Source: Bartonella sp. F02 (lineage in GTDB: Bacteria; Pseudomonadota; Alphaproteobacteria; Rhizobiales; Rhizobiaceae). From it: DNA of 64,000 nucleotides. Location: NCBI RefSeq assembly GCF_026929975.1, contig NZ_JANHOK010000001.1:62001-126000 (forward strand). The letters run 5' to 3'. A model generated the notes under the pieces. That model ran no database searches and had not been told where the DNA came from. It saw nothing but the letters and a program-made list of their open reading frames with translations. This document shows positions 46,657 to 55,948 of this stretch, one piece after another. The first letter of the stretch is position 1. Each line of letters begins with the position of its first letter. A program made the position numbers and the translations under genes.

Positions 46657-47505
46657 TTATGTCTCATTCGGTTCAAATGTTAAATGAGGACGGCGAATTT
46701 CATAAAGCATTATTGCTGTGGCAACAGCTAAATTAAGAGAGTCAGCGCGTCCGCTTTGTGGAATGCGCACAAGCTGATCACACCGATTTGCGAGACTATC
46801 TGGCAAACCTTGTTGTTCATTGCCCATTAAAAGTATAATAGGACCATTTTTAAAATCGATTGTACGGTAATCGACAGATTTTTTCAAATGTGTTCCAATA
46901 ATCATGCCTTTAAAGTGTGTAGACCAGCTTAAAAAAGCATCTTCATTTAAGCGATAAAGAGGTATAGAAAAAATTGATCCCATTGTTGCACGAACAGCTT
47001 CGGGAGAAAAAGGATCTGTTGTTTCCCCAATTAAAATAACTCCTTTTGCTCCGACCGCATCAGCAGTTCTGATGATTGTGCCAAGATTACCTGGGTCGCG
47101 CACACGATCAAGAGCAATATAGACATCTTTTGGCAATCCTTTTATTTTTTCAATAGGATGCCATTGTTGTTTAAAAATACCAATAACTGTTTGTGGATTA
47201 TCGCGTCGAGTTATGGATTCAATAATTTTTTGTGAAGTTTTAATGACAAAACCTCCGCAAGCTACAGTGCGCGCTGCTGTATTTTCAATGAGAGGATTAC
47301 CAAGTCCGTTTTTTGAAAAAATGAGAGTTTGGATTGTCCATCCAAGATTTAAAGCATCAATGACGAGTTTCAGCCCTTCTGCTATGAAAACACCTTCTTT
47401 ATTTCGATTCTTCTTTTGGTTAAGTGCTTTAAGATCTTTAATGATTGGGTTACTAAGAGAAGTTATTTCTTTTACTTTTCCAGTCTTTTGTGTACACATA
47501 TTCAA
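46657..47505 (-). CDS. SpoU/TrmH-family rRNA methyltransferase
   Basis: A 282-residue SPOUT methyltransferase. An N-terminal L30e-like substrate-binding domain (SNPIIKDLKALNQKKNRNKEG...FIAEGLKLV) precedes the knotted catalytic domain with ALDRVRDPGNLGTIIRTADAVGA, LLMGNEQQGLPDSLANRCD and the motif-3 IPQSGRADSLNLAVATAIMLYE. It probably 2'-O-methylates rRNA; RlmB-like specificity is possible but the exact site is not readable from sequence. It overlaps the upstream methyltransferase gene by 4 nt, and lspA follows. Confidence 0.88.
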   Translation of the reverse strand: MNMCTQKTGKVKEITSLSNPIIKDLKALNQKKNRNKEGVFIAEGLKLVIDALNLGWTIQTLIFSKNGLGNPLIENTAARTVACGGFVIKTSQKIIESITRRDNPQTVIGIFKQQWHPIEKIKGLPKDVYIALDRVRDPGNLGTIIRTADAVGAKGVILIGETTDPFSPEAVRATMGSIFSIPLYRLNEDAFLSWSTHFKGMIIGTHLKKSVDYRTIDFKNGPIILLMGNEQQGLPDSLANRCDQLVRIPQSGRADSLNLAVATAIMLYEIRRPHLTFEPNET

Positions 47506-48446
47506 GCAATCCAGCGGCTAAAAAGGGAAGTAGACAAAGCACGTCCAGCAACTTCTTCACGTAAGATGAGTTCTCCTGATTCAATTGTTCCTCCAATATT
47601 GGTGAATTCATCACGCATTAAAGTGTGAAGAGTATAAAAAGAAGCACGGATAGAGTAGGCTGTTAGAATAACAGCAAGTGACTCATTGGATAAAAGTTTA
47701 CGACAGTCTTTAATCATTTCGGGTAAATGATCGAAAAGTTGCCAAACTTCACCTTGAGGACCACGCCCATAGGCTGGAGGATCGAGAAGAATCATATCGT
47801 AGGTTTTTTTACGACGCAGTTCGCGCTTAACAAACTTTACAGCATCATCACAAATCCAACGAATAGAGCAATTGGATAATCCTGCTTTTTCTTGATTTGT
47901 TTTTGCCCAGAGAATGGCTTTTTTGGAAGCATCAACATGAGTAACAAGAGCTCCTGCGCGTGCAGCAATCAAAGAAGCAATACCTGTATAGCCAAAAAGA
48001 TTTAATAATTTTATAGGGCGTTTAGCTTTAATAATTTGTTCTTCCATTGAGCGCCAGTGAGCATCTTGTTCTGGGAAAACGCCAACATGACGAAAAGACG
48101 TAAAACGTCCAAGAAAAGACAAACCATTCCAAGAAAGAGGCCATGTTTCACCGAGTGGTTTTTTAGGAAAATACCAGCGACCAACACCTTCTTCATCTCG
48201 ATTTCCCGTGAAAATAGCATCAACATTAGACCAATGTTTTTGAGATAAAGTGGGTTGCCATAAAGCTTGACCTTCTGGTCGAATAATACGGTAAGAACCA
48301 TAACGTTCTAATTTTTTTCCATGGCCGGAGTCAATGAGAGCATAATCTGCACTTGCGTTTGTTTCTAAAATAAGAGGAAGCTGTTCTTTCAGATATATAT
48401 CATGGGAGTTGGTCGGAAAGAATTGAGTAGACATATTAGGCATCAT
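47502..48446 (-). CDS. Class I SAM-dependent methyltransferase (RlmI/COG1092-like)
   Basis: A 314-residue protein. The SAM motif is LLNLFGYTGIASLIAARAGA (about 146-165), followed by VTHVDASKKAILWAKTNQ and the catalytic-type LLDPPAYGRGPQGEVW. The C-terminal ILTAYSIRASFYTLH is also family-like. Relatives methylate cytosine-5 in 23S rRNA, but this one lacks the N-terminal PUA domain of RlmI, so the substrate is uncertain. It overlaps the SpoU gene by 4 nt, an association of two RNA methyltransferases found in other Rhizobiales. Confidence 0.82.
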   Translation of the reverse strand: MMPNMSTQFFPTNSHDIYLKEQLPLILETNASADYALIDSGHGKKLERYGSYRIIRPEGQALWQPTLSQKHWSNVDAIFTGNRDEEGVGRWYFPKKPLGETWPLSWNGLSFLGRFTSFRHVGVFPEQDAHWRSMEEQIIKAKRPIKLLNLFGYTGIASLIAARAGALVTHVDASKKAILWAKTNQEKAGLSNCSIRWICDDAVKFVKRELRRKKTYDMILLDPPAYGRGPQGEVWQLFDHLPEMIKDCRKLLSNESLAVILTAYSIRASFYTLHTLMRDEFTNIGGTIESGELILREEVAGRALSTSLFSRWIA

Positions 48447-48607
48447 GATACATGTCTTTTTTAAAAATTATCTTAAAGATTATTCAAATTTTGTAGAATA
48501 CCAAAAATTAAGGTGTATCAAAGCACGTATAAAAAAGAAAGAATAATATATTTGAGGATTTCAATTGAATATAAAAAAATTCATTGAAAATGCTCTTTAT
48601 GTTTAAC

Positions 48608-48922
48608 TTATTCATCAATATATACATTTGTCGACATTTTTAATTTTTCAATTTCATTCTTGCTTTCTTTAAGTGCTTTGCGATAATGATGCTGAGTAAA
48701 CCAATTAATAATACTACTAAATAAAACACCTAAGCTAAAAAACGTAAAAAGCCAAACAAACAAAGGAGCTCTAAACGAAAGACTTTCAGAGTTATTTTGA
48801 AAAGGGTTAAGTACTAATGTGACCATTTGACGATTAGCTACAATAAAAGCGATCAAAAGGATAGTAAGAGGGACTAAAATAATAATTAAGAAGATCTGTT
48901 TTGTTTTCATAAATTTACTCAT
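48608..48922 (-). CDS. lapA: LapA-domain (DUF1049) membrane protein
   Basis: A 104-residue protein with two transmembrane helices ([23 protein letters not shown] and [20 protein letters not shown]) and a cytoplasmic coiled-coil tail ([16 protein letters not shown]). This is the architecture of LapA/YciS, which in E. coli works with LapB in controlling LPS synthesis. Its ATG overlaps the ihfB stop (ATGA), so it is translationally coupled to ihfB, an arrangement also seen in other proteobacteria. Confidence 0.82.
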   Translation of the reverse strand: MSKFMKTKQIFLIIILVPLTILLIAFIVANRQMVTLVLNPFQNNSESLSFRAPLFVWLFTFFSLGVLFSSIINWFTQHHYRKALKESKNEIEKLKMSTNVYIDE

Positions 48923-49194
48923 GAATTAAGCCGATTGCGTAACTCTTTACCAGTTTTAAAAAAAGGAACCCATTTTTCTTCAACGGCGATCGTTTCACCT
49001 GTTCGTGGATTACGACCGCTGCGAGCTGAACGATTTTTGACAGAAAAAGCTCCAAACCCGCGAAGTTCAACACGGTCGCCATTGGCGAGGGCTTCAGAAA
49101 TTTCCTCAAAGATAGCATTCACTATATTTTCCACATCACGTTGAAAAAGATGCGGATTTTGACGGGTAATAATTTGCACAAGTTCTGACTTAAC
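48919..49194 (-). CDS. ihfB: Integration host factor beta subunit
   Basis: A 91-residue HU/IHF-family protein from a TTG start at 49194 giving [17 protein letters not shown], the usual IhfB N-terminus, with AGAGAGG a few bases upstream. An ATG at 49218 would add eight atypical residues and would place the ribosome site inside the coding region. The DNA-intercalating arm reads [16 protein letters not shown] bends DNA at origins, promoters and recombination sites; IHF binding at the candidate oriC would be a natural role. Confidence 0.92.
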   Translation of the reverse strand, partial: VKSELVQIITRQNPHLFQRDVENIVNAIFEEISEALANGDRVELRGFGAFSVKNRSARSGRNPRTGETIAVEEKWVPFFKTGKELRNRLNS

Positions 49195-49386
49195 CAAAAT
49201 AGCCTCTCTTTCACACAAAAAGGAAAAAATGTTTTTATATTTATAATTGTACGTTCTATGTGTGTACGTTACATATATAAATCATTGTAAGCAAAATAAA
49301 ACGAAGAAAAGTAAGATTGCAATATGCAAAATTTGAAAATACGTATTATAAAATTTTGCGAATAAAAAAATGAGAGATATAACAAT

Positions 49387-50034
49387 ATGATTATACGTAA
49401 TCATTCTGAATTTTTTACAAGGAAATCATCTTTTGGTGATATCTTTAAAATAGCTTGTCATCACTCCCGTCGGGTTCGTTTTTTAAAGGTTTTTTTGCCT
49501 TTTTCTGCATTGATCATAATGTTATTTTTTTTCTGGTTTACATTTTTTTCAGTACCAGCTTCTTCTGATCGCTTGATATTAAATCATGAAGAAGATGGCG
49601 TTATGAGACTAGCAATGATAAATCCAAAGTTAGAAGGTTATACGCGTTCGCGTAAACCTTATTGGTTGAAAGCAGAAAAAGCATTTCAGGATCGTACGCG
49701 CTCTGGAATGATTGAGTTACTCAACATTACGGCTGAAATTCCTGCAGGCAAACAGGGATCATTTTTTATTGATGCACAAGGAGGAGTTTACGATAATATT
49801 AATGGTTATTTGCAATTGGATAAACCATTTACAGTGACAATAAAAGATAAAATGATTGCACAGTTTTTGGATGCAAATATTAATTTATCTGAAGGTCAGT
49901 TAAAAACCAATCAACGTATAGATATTCAATATACTACAGGTTTATCTTTGACTGCGAATGCTTTGCAAGTCCGTGAAAAAGGCCAATCTTTATATTTTAA
50001 GGGAGGAGTGCATTTGATTGTTGATAGGCGATGA
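49387..50034 (+). CDS. lptC: LPS export ABC transporter periplasmic protein LptC
   Basis: A 215-residue bitopic protein with one N-terminal transmembrane helix (VFLPFSALIIMLFFFWFTFF, about 36-55) and a periplasmic beta-jellyroll (YWLKAEKAFQDRTRSGMIELLNITAEI, DAQGGVYDNINGYLQLDKPF). This matches LptC/YrbK. It links the LptB2FG transporter to LptA in LPS transport. The first gene of lptC-lptA-lptB, divergent from ihfB. Confidence 0.85.
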   Translation: MIIRNHSEFFTRKSSFGDIFKIACHHSRRVRFLKVFLPFSALIIMLFFFWFTFFSVPASSDRLILNHEEDGVMRLAMINPKLEGYTRSRKPYWLKAEKAFQDRTRSGMIELLNITAEIPAGKQGSFFIDAQGGVYDNINGYLQLDKPFTVTIKDKMIAQFLDANINLSEGQLKTNQRIDIQYTTGLSLTANALQVREKGQSLYFKGGVHLIVDRR

Positions 50035-50126
50035 AATAATAAAGACGACTTTTCAGTGATTTTATATGGAAGAAAATTCATTATATCTTTTATGCGAATA
50101 CAAGTAAAGAATCTGAGAACGATAAG

Positions 50127-50735
50127 ATGAAATCAAAAATATCGTATAAAAAACGGATAGGTCTGTATTTAGCTTTAAGTGTAGGAATTTTAGGATTAGG
50201 GACAGTTTACGGATACGCTGCAAAAACTCATTTTGGAATTGATTTATCAAATAGTAAAGAACCGGTAGAGCTTTATGCAAATTCTTTAGAAGTACAAGAT
50301 AAAGAAGGGATAGCTATTTTCTGTGGTAATGTTTCGCTGACACAAGGTGAGAATCTTTTGCGAACATCAAAGCTTGTTGTGTATTATGATAAAGAATATG
50401 AAGAAATTGATGGAAATCAAGTAAGTGCGAAGTCAGTTTTGCCTATGGGATTTGGCTCAACAGCTATTAAAAGAATGGAGGCTTCAGGAAAAGTTTATAT
50501 AAAAACAGCAACACAAATTGCTACGGGAGATGAAGGTGTTTTTGATGGAAAATCAAATATAGTTGTTTTGACAGGTCGTAATGTTATGTTAATTGATGGT
50601 GATAATATTGCAAAAGGATGCAAATTGACGGTAAATATGAAAACAGGAAAAGCCTCTTTAGAAGGATGTAAGGAGTTTGATAAAAGGAGTCGTGCTTCGA
50701 TGATTTTTAAGCTAAATCAAAAGAATGACCATTAA
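50127..50735 (+). CDS. lptA: LPS transport periplasmic protein LptA
   Basis: A 202-residue protein with an N-terminal hydrophobic export signal (IGLYLALSVGILGLGTVYGYA, about 11-31) and an OstA/LptA beta-taco domain: ELYANSLEVQDKEGIAIFCGNVSLTQGENLLRTSKLVVYYD and ATQIATGDEGVFDGKSNIVVLTG. It bridges the periplasm for LPS delivery to the outer membrane. Between lptC and lptB, with 6 bp before lptB. Confidence 0.9.
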   Translation: MKSKISYKKRIGLYLALSVGILGLGTVYGYAAKTHFGIDLSNSKEPVELYANSLEVQDKEGIAIFCGNVSLTQGENLLRTSKLVVYYDKEYEEIDGNQVSAKSVLPMGFGSTAIKRMEASGKVYIKTATQIATGDEGVFDGKSNIVVLTGRNVMLIDGDNIAKGCKLTVNMKTGKASLEGCKEFDKRSRASMIFKLNQKNDH

Positions 50736-50741
50736 GATTTC

Positions 50742-51536
50742 ATGTTTGGAATCAAAGAAAAAAGACAGGTTATTGGGGATAATTTTGCAAATGAGGCTTT
50801 GAAACAACATTCAGAGAGTGTTTTAGTTGCCAATAATTTGATTAAATTTTATCGAAAAAAACGTGTTGTGAGTGGTGTTTCTTTCAATATCCGTTCTGGA
50901 GAAGCTGTCGGTATTTTAGGTCCTAATGGTGCTGGCAAGACGACTTGTTTTTATATGGTTACAGGTTTAATTCCACCTGATGGTGGTTCGATAGAAGTTA
51001 ATGGGTTTGATATTACTCATATGCCTATGTATCGGCGTGCGCGTTTAGGTATTGGATATTTACCACAAGAGGCTTCCATTTTTCGTGGTCTTTCAGTTGA
51101 AAACAATATTAAGGCTGTTTTAGAGGTTATTGAAAAAGATCGTTTAAAACGCCGCGAAGAACTCGATGCACTTTTGCATGAATTTAAAATTGACCATTTG
51201 CGTAAAATGCCAGCTATTTCTTTGTCTGGTGGTGAGCGTCGGCGTCTTGAAATTGCACGTGCACTCGCTTCTCGTCCTCATTTCATGTTGCTTGATGAAC
51301 CATTTGCAGGAGTTGATCCTATTGCTATTTCTGATATCCAGCAGCTTGTTCGCCATTTAACCAAACGCGGTATCGGCGTTTTAATAACAGATCATAACGT
51401 GCGTGAGACATTAGGTTTTGTTGACCGTGCTTATATTATTCATGCAGGACAAGTATTAATTCATGGTTGTCCGAATGACATTATTGATAATGCAGATGTG
51501 CGTAGAATTTATCTAGGAGATCAATTTTCTCTTTGA
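50742..51536 (+). CDS. lptB: LPS export ABC transporter ATP-binding protein LptB
   Basis: A 264-residue ABC ATPase. Walker A is GPNGAGKTTCFYMVTG, the Q-loop LPQEASIFRGLSVENN, the signature LSGGERRRLEIARAL, Walker B FMLLDEPFAGVDP and the H-loop ITDHNVRETL. The YLPQEASIFR and GVDP wording is typical of LptB. It powers LPS extraction from the inner membrane with LptF/G. An N-terminal extension of about 25 residues precedes the usual start. In many Rhizobiales rpoN and hpf follow; here about 1 kb contains no recognisable gene before ptsN. Confidence 0.95.
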   Translation: MFGIKEKRQVIGDNFANEALKQHSESVLVANNLIKFYRKKRVVSGVSFNIRSGEAVGILGPNGAGKTTCFYMVTGLIPPDGGSIEVNGFDITHMPMYRRARLGIGYLPQEASIFRGLSVENNIKAVLEVIEKDRLKRREELDALLHEFKIDHLRKMPAISLSGGERRRLEIARALASRPHFMLLDEPFAGVDPIAISDIQQLVRHLTKRGIGVLITDHNVRETLGFVDRAYIIHAGQVLIHGCPNDIIDNADVRRIYLGDQFSL

Positions 51537-52520
51537 TTATTTCCAATTTATTATATAGCCGTTATGGATCTTTAATAGAGTTATAACATTTAATCTTATT
51601 TTATAATAAAGTTCACTAAGATTTCATTTTTATTTTATGTTAAATATTGTTAATAGACATTTGAGTTTCACAATAGAAACTTCTTATTTGTGCCAGAATT
51701 TATTTTATAATTAAAAATAGTCAGAATGTTGTTTTTTATTCGTGAAAAACAAGAAAATAGGGCGTTTTTGGATGGAGCTTTCTTTTGATCTATTGTGTAG
51801 AGAATATTGTTTATACAGTTTATAATAAATGGTATAGAGAGGATCAGAGAAGGCAATAAATTGTTTTGGGGAATGTATATGAAGTATCCAAAAATTTTTT
51901 ATATGTCGTTGGATAATGTGTCTGTAATCTTGTTTCAAATATTTTAATCAGAATAATATAGGTTTATATTATGGCTATGAAGTGTGTAGTCATGTTGTTT
52001 TCTCGCTTGTTGCATGGTGTGTTCACACATTGATGTGTTATTCGTTATTACAGATGTTAAGATAAGTATAAAATTTAGATATTTTAATGCGGTAATTGAG
52101 CAGAGGTACGCACTTTTCTAGTTTTTAGGTTTGAAAATATTGTCCATATATTTAAAATAAAAAAAGTGTTCTAATTTTAAGTTGATACCAGAGTATGAAA
52201 TTGTTCCTTTTTAAAATATGAACTCATTTTGAGATTAAGGCTATTACGTTATTATATCTGAGATATCCGATAAAACCATTTAATGATAAATGTTGATATG
52301 ATTGTTTAGATTTCTCGTGAAGAATGTTTTTTATTTTTTTGATATTGTTAAGAGTGAGTTGAGTATTATTTATTGCTGCACTGGAAGTGATATTGAATGA
52401 ATTAGGCGAGCATTTGTTATTCGTTGAAAAATAAATGTGTATGCTGTGGTGAAAGAGATCGACAAGAACGAATAATGAATGTCGTGTGTTTATTTTGTCG
52501 TATAATAAGGAAAAAAAAGC
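51537..52520. other. 1-kb gene-free region between lptB and ptsN
   Basis: No open frame on either strand resembles a known family. The two minus-strand frames at 51668-51856 and 51711-51938 are overlapping, Lys/Tyr/His-rich and unconvincing. In other Rhizobiales this position holds rpoN (sigma-54) and the hibernation factor hpf, so the tract is probably the eroded remainder of their loss, though I could not find diagnostic sigma-54 or HPF motifs in it. The ptsN promoter must lie near the right end; an AAGGAAAA ribosome site precedes the ptsN ATG. Confidence 0.5.
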
Positions 52521-52985
52521 ATGAATTTGAGTGAATTAATTTCACCGGAGTCAATTATTCCAGCGGTTAAAGCAAATTCGAAAAAACAAGTTTTAAGAAT
52601 TCTATCTGAAAAAGCTGCTGAAGTGACAGGTCTTGATAAGCATATAGTTTTTAATACTATTTTGCAGCGCGAAAAATTAGGATCAACCGGTATAGGAAAC
52701 GGTATTGCAATTCCTCATGGAAAGCTTCCCGGTATTAATAAAATTGTTAGTATTTTTGCTCGTCTTGAGACTCCTGTTGATTTTGAAACTCTTGATGATG
52801 AACCGATTGATCTTGTTTTTCTACTTTTGGCTCCTGAATATACTGGTGCAGATCATTTAAAAGCTTTGTCACAAATTGCGCGTGTATTGCGTTATTCTGA
52901 TGTGGTTCAGCAATTACGCAATACACGTGATGCTAATGCGCTTTATGCTTTGTTGATACAGCATTCGGCATTAAATGCGGCCTAA
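52521..52985 (+). CDS. ptsN: Nitrogen-PTS EIIA component PtsN
   Basis: A 154-residue EIIA(Ntr). The phosphorylatable histidine lies in STGIGNGIAIPHGKLPGI (about 55-72), followed by ARLETPVDFETLDDEPIDLVFLLLAPE and HLKALSQIARVLR. In the PTS-Ntr chain (EINtr-NPr-EIIANtr) it controls potassium transport, carbon/nitrogen balance and stress responses. It is retained although rpoN, its usual neighbour, is absent at this locus. Confidence 0.93.
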   Translation: MNLSELISPESIIPAVKANSKKQVLRILSEKAAEVTGLDKHIVFNTILQREKLGSTGIGNGIAIPHGKLPGINKIVSIFARLETPVDFETLDDEPIDLVFLLLAPEYTGADHLKALSQIARVLRYSDVVQQLRNTRDANALYALLIQHSALNAA

Positions 52986-53740
52986 TAAAGAGCCTTGTGA
53001 CAACATATGCTGTAAGAATATTAATTCTGGGAATTACAATTCACACCTGAAAAATGCTTGGCTCGAGGAAAAGAGAATAAATGCATTGGTGGTCTTTTTT
53101 TATTATTGGTTTTTCTTTTGTTGTCTTTTTTATTCTTGTGTATAAAGCACTGATTTTTGCGTTTTTGGATTTATCTAATTTGATTATCTGTACGTGGAGT
53201 CTAATGCGTTTTGTGAATTAGATTAGTTTTATTTTTTAAAGAGCGGGGGAGTGCAAGTCTTGATTTTTTAATGAACAATAATCTTTACGCAATTCTGAGT
53301 GCATTAAAAAGTTTTTGCTAGTTTATTATGATTTTCCAAAATATATAATAACTAGATGTAGAATATTTTATACTTTATAAGATATATTAGAAATCAATAT
53401 TATCAACGATTTAATTTTCTAATTGTTACAGATTGAATTTATAAAGAAGTTTTGCAATTTAAGGTTTTTCGTAAAATCTATTTTTGCAGAGCTTTACAAT
53501 AATTTTCTTGTTTGTAATATAATTATAGAGTGTGTTCACTTTTTTATGTTATTTCGTAATAGAGATTACGAAATAAGGTGTGATATATTTCTATATTTTT
53601 ATGTATAAGAACACATATTTTTTAAAAATCTAGTTGTTGAATAAAAATTTTATGTTTTAGTAAGATCTAGAAAGTCATAATTAGTTTGATATCAAAACTT
53701 TTTAACGAAAAAATATTTAAAAATGAAAAAGTGAGCTAAG
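52986..53740. other. Gene-free region between ptsN and the IalB-family gene
   Basis: About 755 bp of AT-rich sequence without a supported gene. It contains the perfect 12-bp inverted repeat at 53549-53576. A short frame at 53423-53608 is low-complexity and overlaps that repeat. The promoter of the IalB-family gene should be at its right end. Confidence 0.45.
53549..53576. repeat. Perfect 12-bp inverted repeat upstream of the IalB-family gene
   Basis: TTATTTCGTAAT (53549-53560), loop AGAG, ATTACGAAATAA (53565-53576). It lies about 165 bp before the start codon at 53741. No T run follows on either strand, so it looks more like a protein-binding palindrome or RNA hairpin than an intrinsic terminator. 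Confidence 0.7.
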
Positions 53741-54250
53741 ATGAGGATGTTTAAAAAGATTTTTGTTGCTGCGTCTATGATGATTTTAATTACTGCGGGT
53801 GCAGTGCAGGCGCAAGCGCCAAGCCGTTTACATCAATTTGATGCTTGGGGGGTTTATTCTTATATTTCACCAGAAAATACAATTTGCTATGTTTTGTCAT
53901 TACCTTTGAGTTCGCATCCAACAACTGTTAATCATGGTGATAACTTCTTTTTGGTTACGAAACGTTCTCATTCACCGATTTCGTTTGAACCACAGTTTTT
54001 GGCTGGTTATAAATTCAAAGAAGGATCAACTGTGACGGTAACTATCGGGAAAAGAGATTTTGAGTTTTTTACAAAAGGTTCATCAGCTTGGTTAGCTTCT
54101 CCAGAAGTGGAAAAGCAATTTGTTGCTGCAATGCGTTCAGGTCTTCATATGATGGTGAAAGCTATTTCAAAACGTGGAACGCATACCACTTATACTTATT
54201 CTTTAAAAGGAATAAGTGCTGCCTTGAATGCAGCGCAAAAGTGTCATTAA
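53741..54250 (+). CDS. Invasion-associated locus B (IalB) family exported protein
   Basis: A 169-residue protein with a signal peptide ([20 protein letters not shown], cleavage probably after VQAQA near 25) and an IalB-type domain: [84 protein letters not shown] and [20 protein letters not shown]. IalB was first described in Bartonella bacilliformis as promoting erythrocyte invasion, but the family is widespread in Rhizobiales. This is a paralogue, not necessarily the ialAB-locus gene. rlmN follows directly. Confidence 0.88.
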   Translation: MRMFKKIFVAASMMILITAGAVQAQAPSRLHQFDAWGVYSYISPENTICYVLSLPLSSHPTTVNHGDNFFLVTKRSHSPISFEPQFLAGYKFKEGSTVTVTIGKRDFEFFTKGSSAWLASPEVEKQFVAAMRSGLHMMVKAISKRGTHTTYTYSLKGISAALNAAQKCH

Positions 54251-54284
54251 GATATTCTCTGGTAATTATATAAATAGTAAAACA

Positions 54285-55514
54285 ATGGCTGTTTCGTATG
54301 ACCTTAAATCAATTAATGCGCGTCAAACACTTAAAGAAGATAATTTTGTGTTGGAAGATAGACCTCATAAATTATCTTTGATTGGTCTGTCTTGCGATGA
54401 AATGGCGCAAGCTTTAAAAGAAATTGGTGTACCAGAACAGCAAGCGCGTATGCGTGTTCGTCAACTTTGGCATTGGCTTTATGTCCGTGGTGTTTCACAT
54501 TTTGATGAAATGTTGAATATTGCTAAGCCAATGCGAGAAAAGCTTAAAGAGCATTTTTCTATTACATGTCCAGAGATTGTTGAAGAACGAATATCGCAAG
54601 ATGAAACGCGTAAGTGGCTTTTGCGTTTTCCAGCACGAGGTGCTGGAAAGCCTGTTGAAATTGAAACAGTTTATATTCCTGAAGAGGGGCGGGGTACTTT
54701 ATGTATTTCATCGCAAGTAGGATGTACATTAACGTGTTCTTTTTGTCATACGGGAACACAGAGACTTGTTCGCAATTTAACAGCAGAAGAAATTTTGGCA
54801 CAATTATTGTTTGCGCGTCGTCGTTTGGATGATTTTCCTGATAGAGAGACACCTCATGCTGCGGGAGTATCGAAAGGACGAAAAATTACCAACATTGTGA
54901 TGATGGGGATGGGTGAACCGCTTTATAATTTTGAAGAGGTTAAAAAAGCGCTTTTAATTGCTTCTGATGGAGATGGACTTTCTTTATCAAAACGTCGCAT
55001 TACTCTTTCAACCAGTGGAGTTGTTCCTGAAATTATACGAACTGGAAAAGAAATAGGAGTTATGTTAGCTATTTCTCTTCACGCTGTTAATGATGCATTG
55101 CGCGATGTTTTAGTTCCAATCAATAAAAAATATCCACTTGCTATGTTAATGGATGCGTGTCGCAAATATCCTGGCCTTTCTAATGCTAAACGCATTACAT
55201 TTGAATATGTAATGCTGAAAGATATTAACGATAGTTTAGACGATGCTAAGCAATTGGTGCAGTTACTTAAAGGGATTCCTGCAAAGATTAATTTGATCCC
55301 TTTTAACCCATGGCCAGGAAGCGATTATCAATGTTCTGATTGGGAACAAATTGAACGCTTTGCTGATGTGGTTAATCAAGCTGGTTATGCTTCACCCATT
55401 CGTATGCCGCGTGGACGCGATATTTTTGCTGCATGTGGGCAGCTTAAATCTGCTTCAGAACGTTTACGAAAATCAGAACGTTTGCGACTTGAAAATGTAG
55501 CTGAGAATGCATGA
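54285..55514 (+). CDS. rlmN: 23S rRNA (adenine2503-C2)/tRNA (adenine37-C2) methyltransferase RlmN
   Basis: A 409-residue radical-SAM enzyme from the ATG at 54285; an earlier Met at 54228 would overlap the IalB-family gene. The radical-SAM cysteines are in [15 protein letters not shown]. The N-terminal helical domain has [21 protein letters not shown], and [22 protein letters not shown] and the final [14 protein letters not shown] with the methyl-carrier Cys are conserved. It methylates A2503 in 23S rRNA and A37 in some tRNAs. The IalB-rlmN neighbourhood is shared by other Rhizobiales as I recall. Confidence 0.94.
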   Translation: MAVSYDLKSINARQTLKEDNFVLEDRPHKLSLIGLSCDEMAQALKEIGVPEQQARMRVRQLWHWLYVRGVSHFDEMLNIAKPMREKLKEHFSITCPEIVEERISQDETRKWLLRFPARGAGKPVEIETVYIPEEGRGTLCISSQVGCTLTCSFCHTGTQRLVRNLTAEEILAQLLFARRRLDDFPDRETPHAAGVSKGRKITNIVMMGMGEPLYNFEEVKKALLIASDGDGLSLSKRRITLSTSGVVPEIIRTGKEIGVMLAISLHAVNDALRDVLVPINKKYPLAMLMDACRKYPGLSNAKRITFEYVMLKDINDSLDDAKQLVQLLKGIPAKINLIPFNPWPGSDYQCSDWEQIERFADVVNQAGYASPIRMPRGRDIFAACGQLKSASERLRKSERLRLENVAENA

Positions 55515-55642
55515 ATTTTACTGAATGTATTTTAACGACAAACAAATATAAAAAAGCATTGGATATAATATTTGCCAGTAAGTTAATTAAGTAAAATTAA
55601 TTGATTATGCTTTTCTGTCTTTGTTGGCGTAGAAATAACACG

Positions 55643-55765
55643 CTATTTATTGAGTTTGAGTTCAATACTAGAAGATTTGCTTTCTTGTTGATACGTATAA
55701 TAGGAAAATCCTATGATTACGGCAATTAAAGCAATGATAATTAAAACAAGCAAATTACGATTCAT
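55643..55765 (-). CDS. Small single-pass membrane protein, 40 residues
   Basis: A minus-strand frame from ATG 55765 to TAG 55643: MNRNLLVLIIIALIAVIIGF, then SYYTYQQESKSSSIELKLNK. It has one hydrophobic helix (about 4-21) and a short polar tail with a YYxYQQES segment. Small proteins with the same plan (TM helix, Y-Y-QQE, then a SGIEI-type tail) occur in other Rhizobiales, which supports this as a true gene despite its size and the weak ribosome site. Function unknown. It is alone between rlmN and lysS, on the opposite strand. Confidence 0.6.
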   Translation of the reverse strand: MNRNLLVLIIIALIAVIIGFSYYTYQQESKSSSIELKLNK

Positions 55766-55948
55766 AATACTTATACTTTAAATTTATATAATAATTAAAA
55801 AGACTATAACGAGAATAATAGATCAGGTATTTATAATGACAAGAGTAAACTGAATAGATTTTTTTAGTTTTTAGCTTGTTCTTATTGACGAATAAATTCA
55901 AGAACCATACAGCATGTTATTAAAGAATTTAATTTTAGGATAAAAATA

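Noticed and set aside
51668-51938. Two overlapping minus-strand frames in the lptB-ptsN gap as a possible gene or pseudogene
   Set aside because: The frames disagree with each other, have AT-driven composition and show no conserved motif of RpoN, HPF or another family.
53082-53150. Short hydrophobic plus-strand frame (MHWWSFLLLVF...) after ptsN
   Set aside because: Only about 22 codons, driven by a T-rich tract, with no ribosome site or conserved tail.
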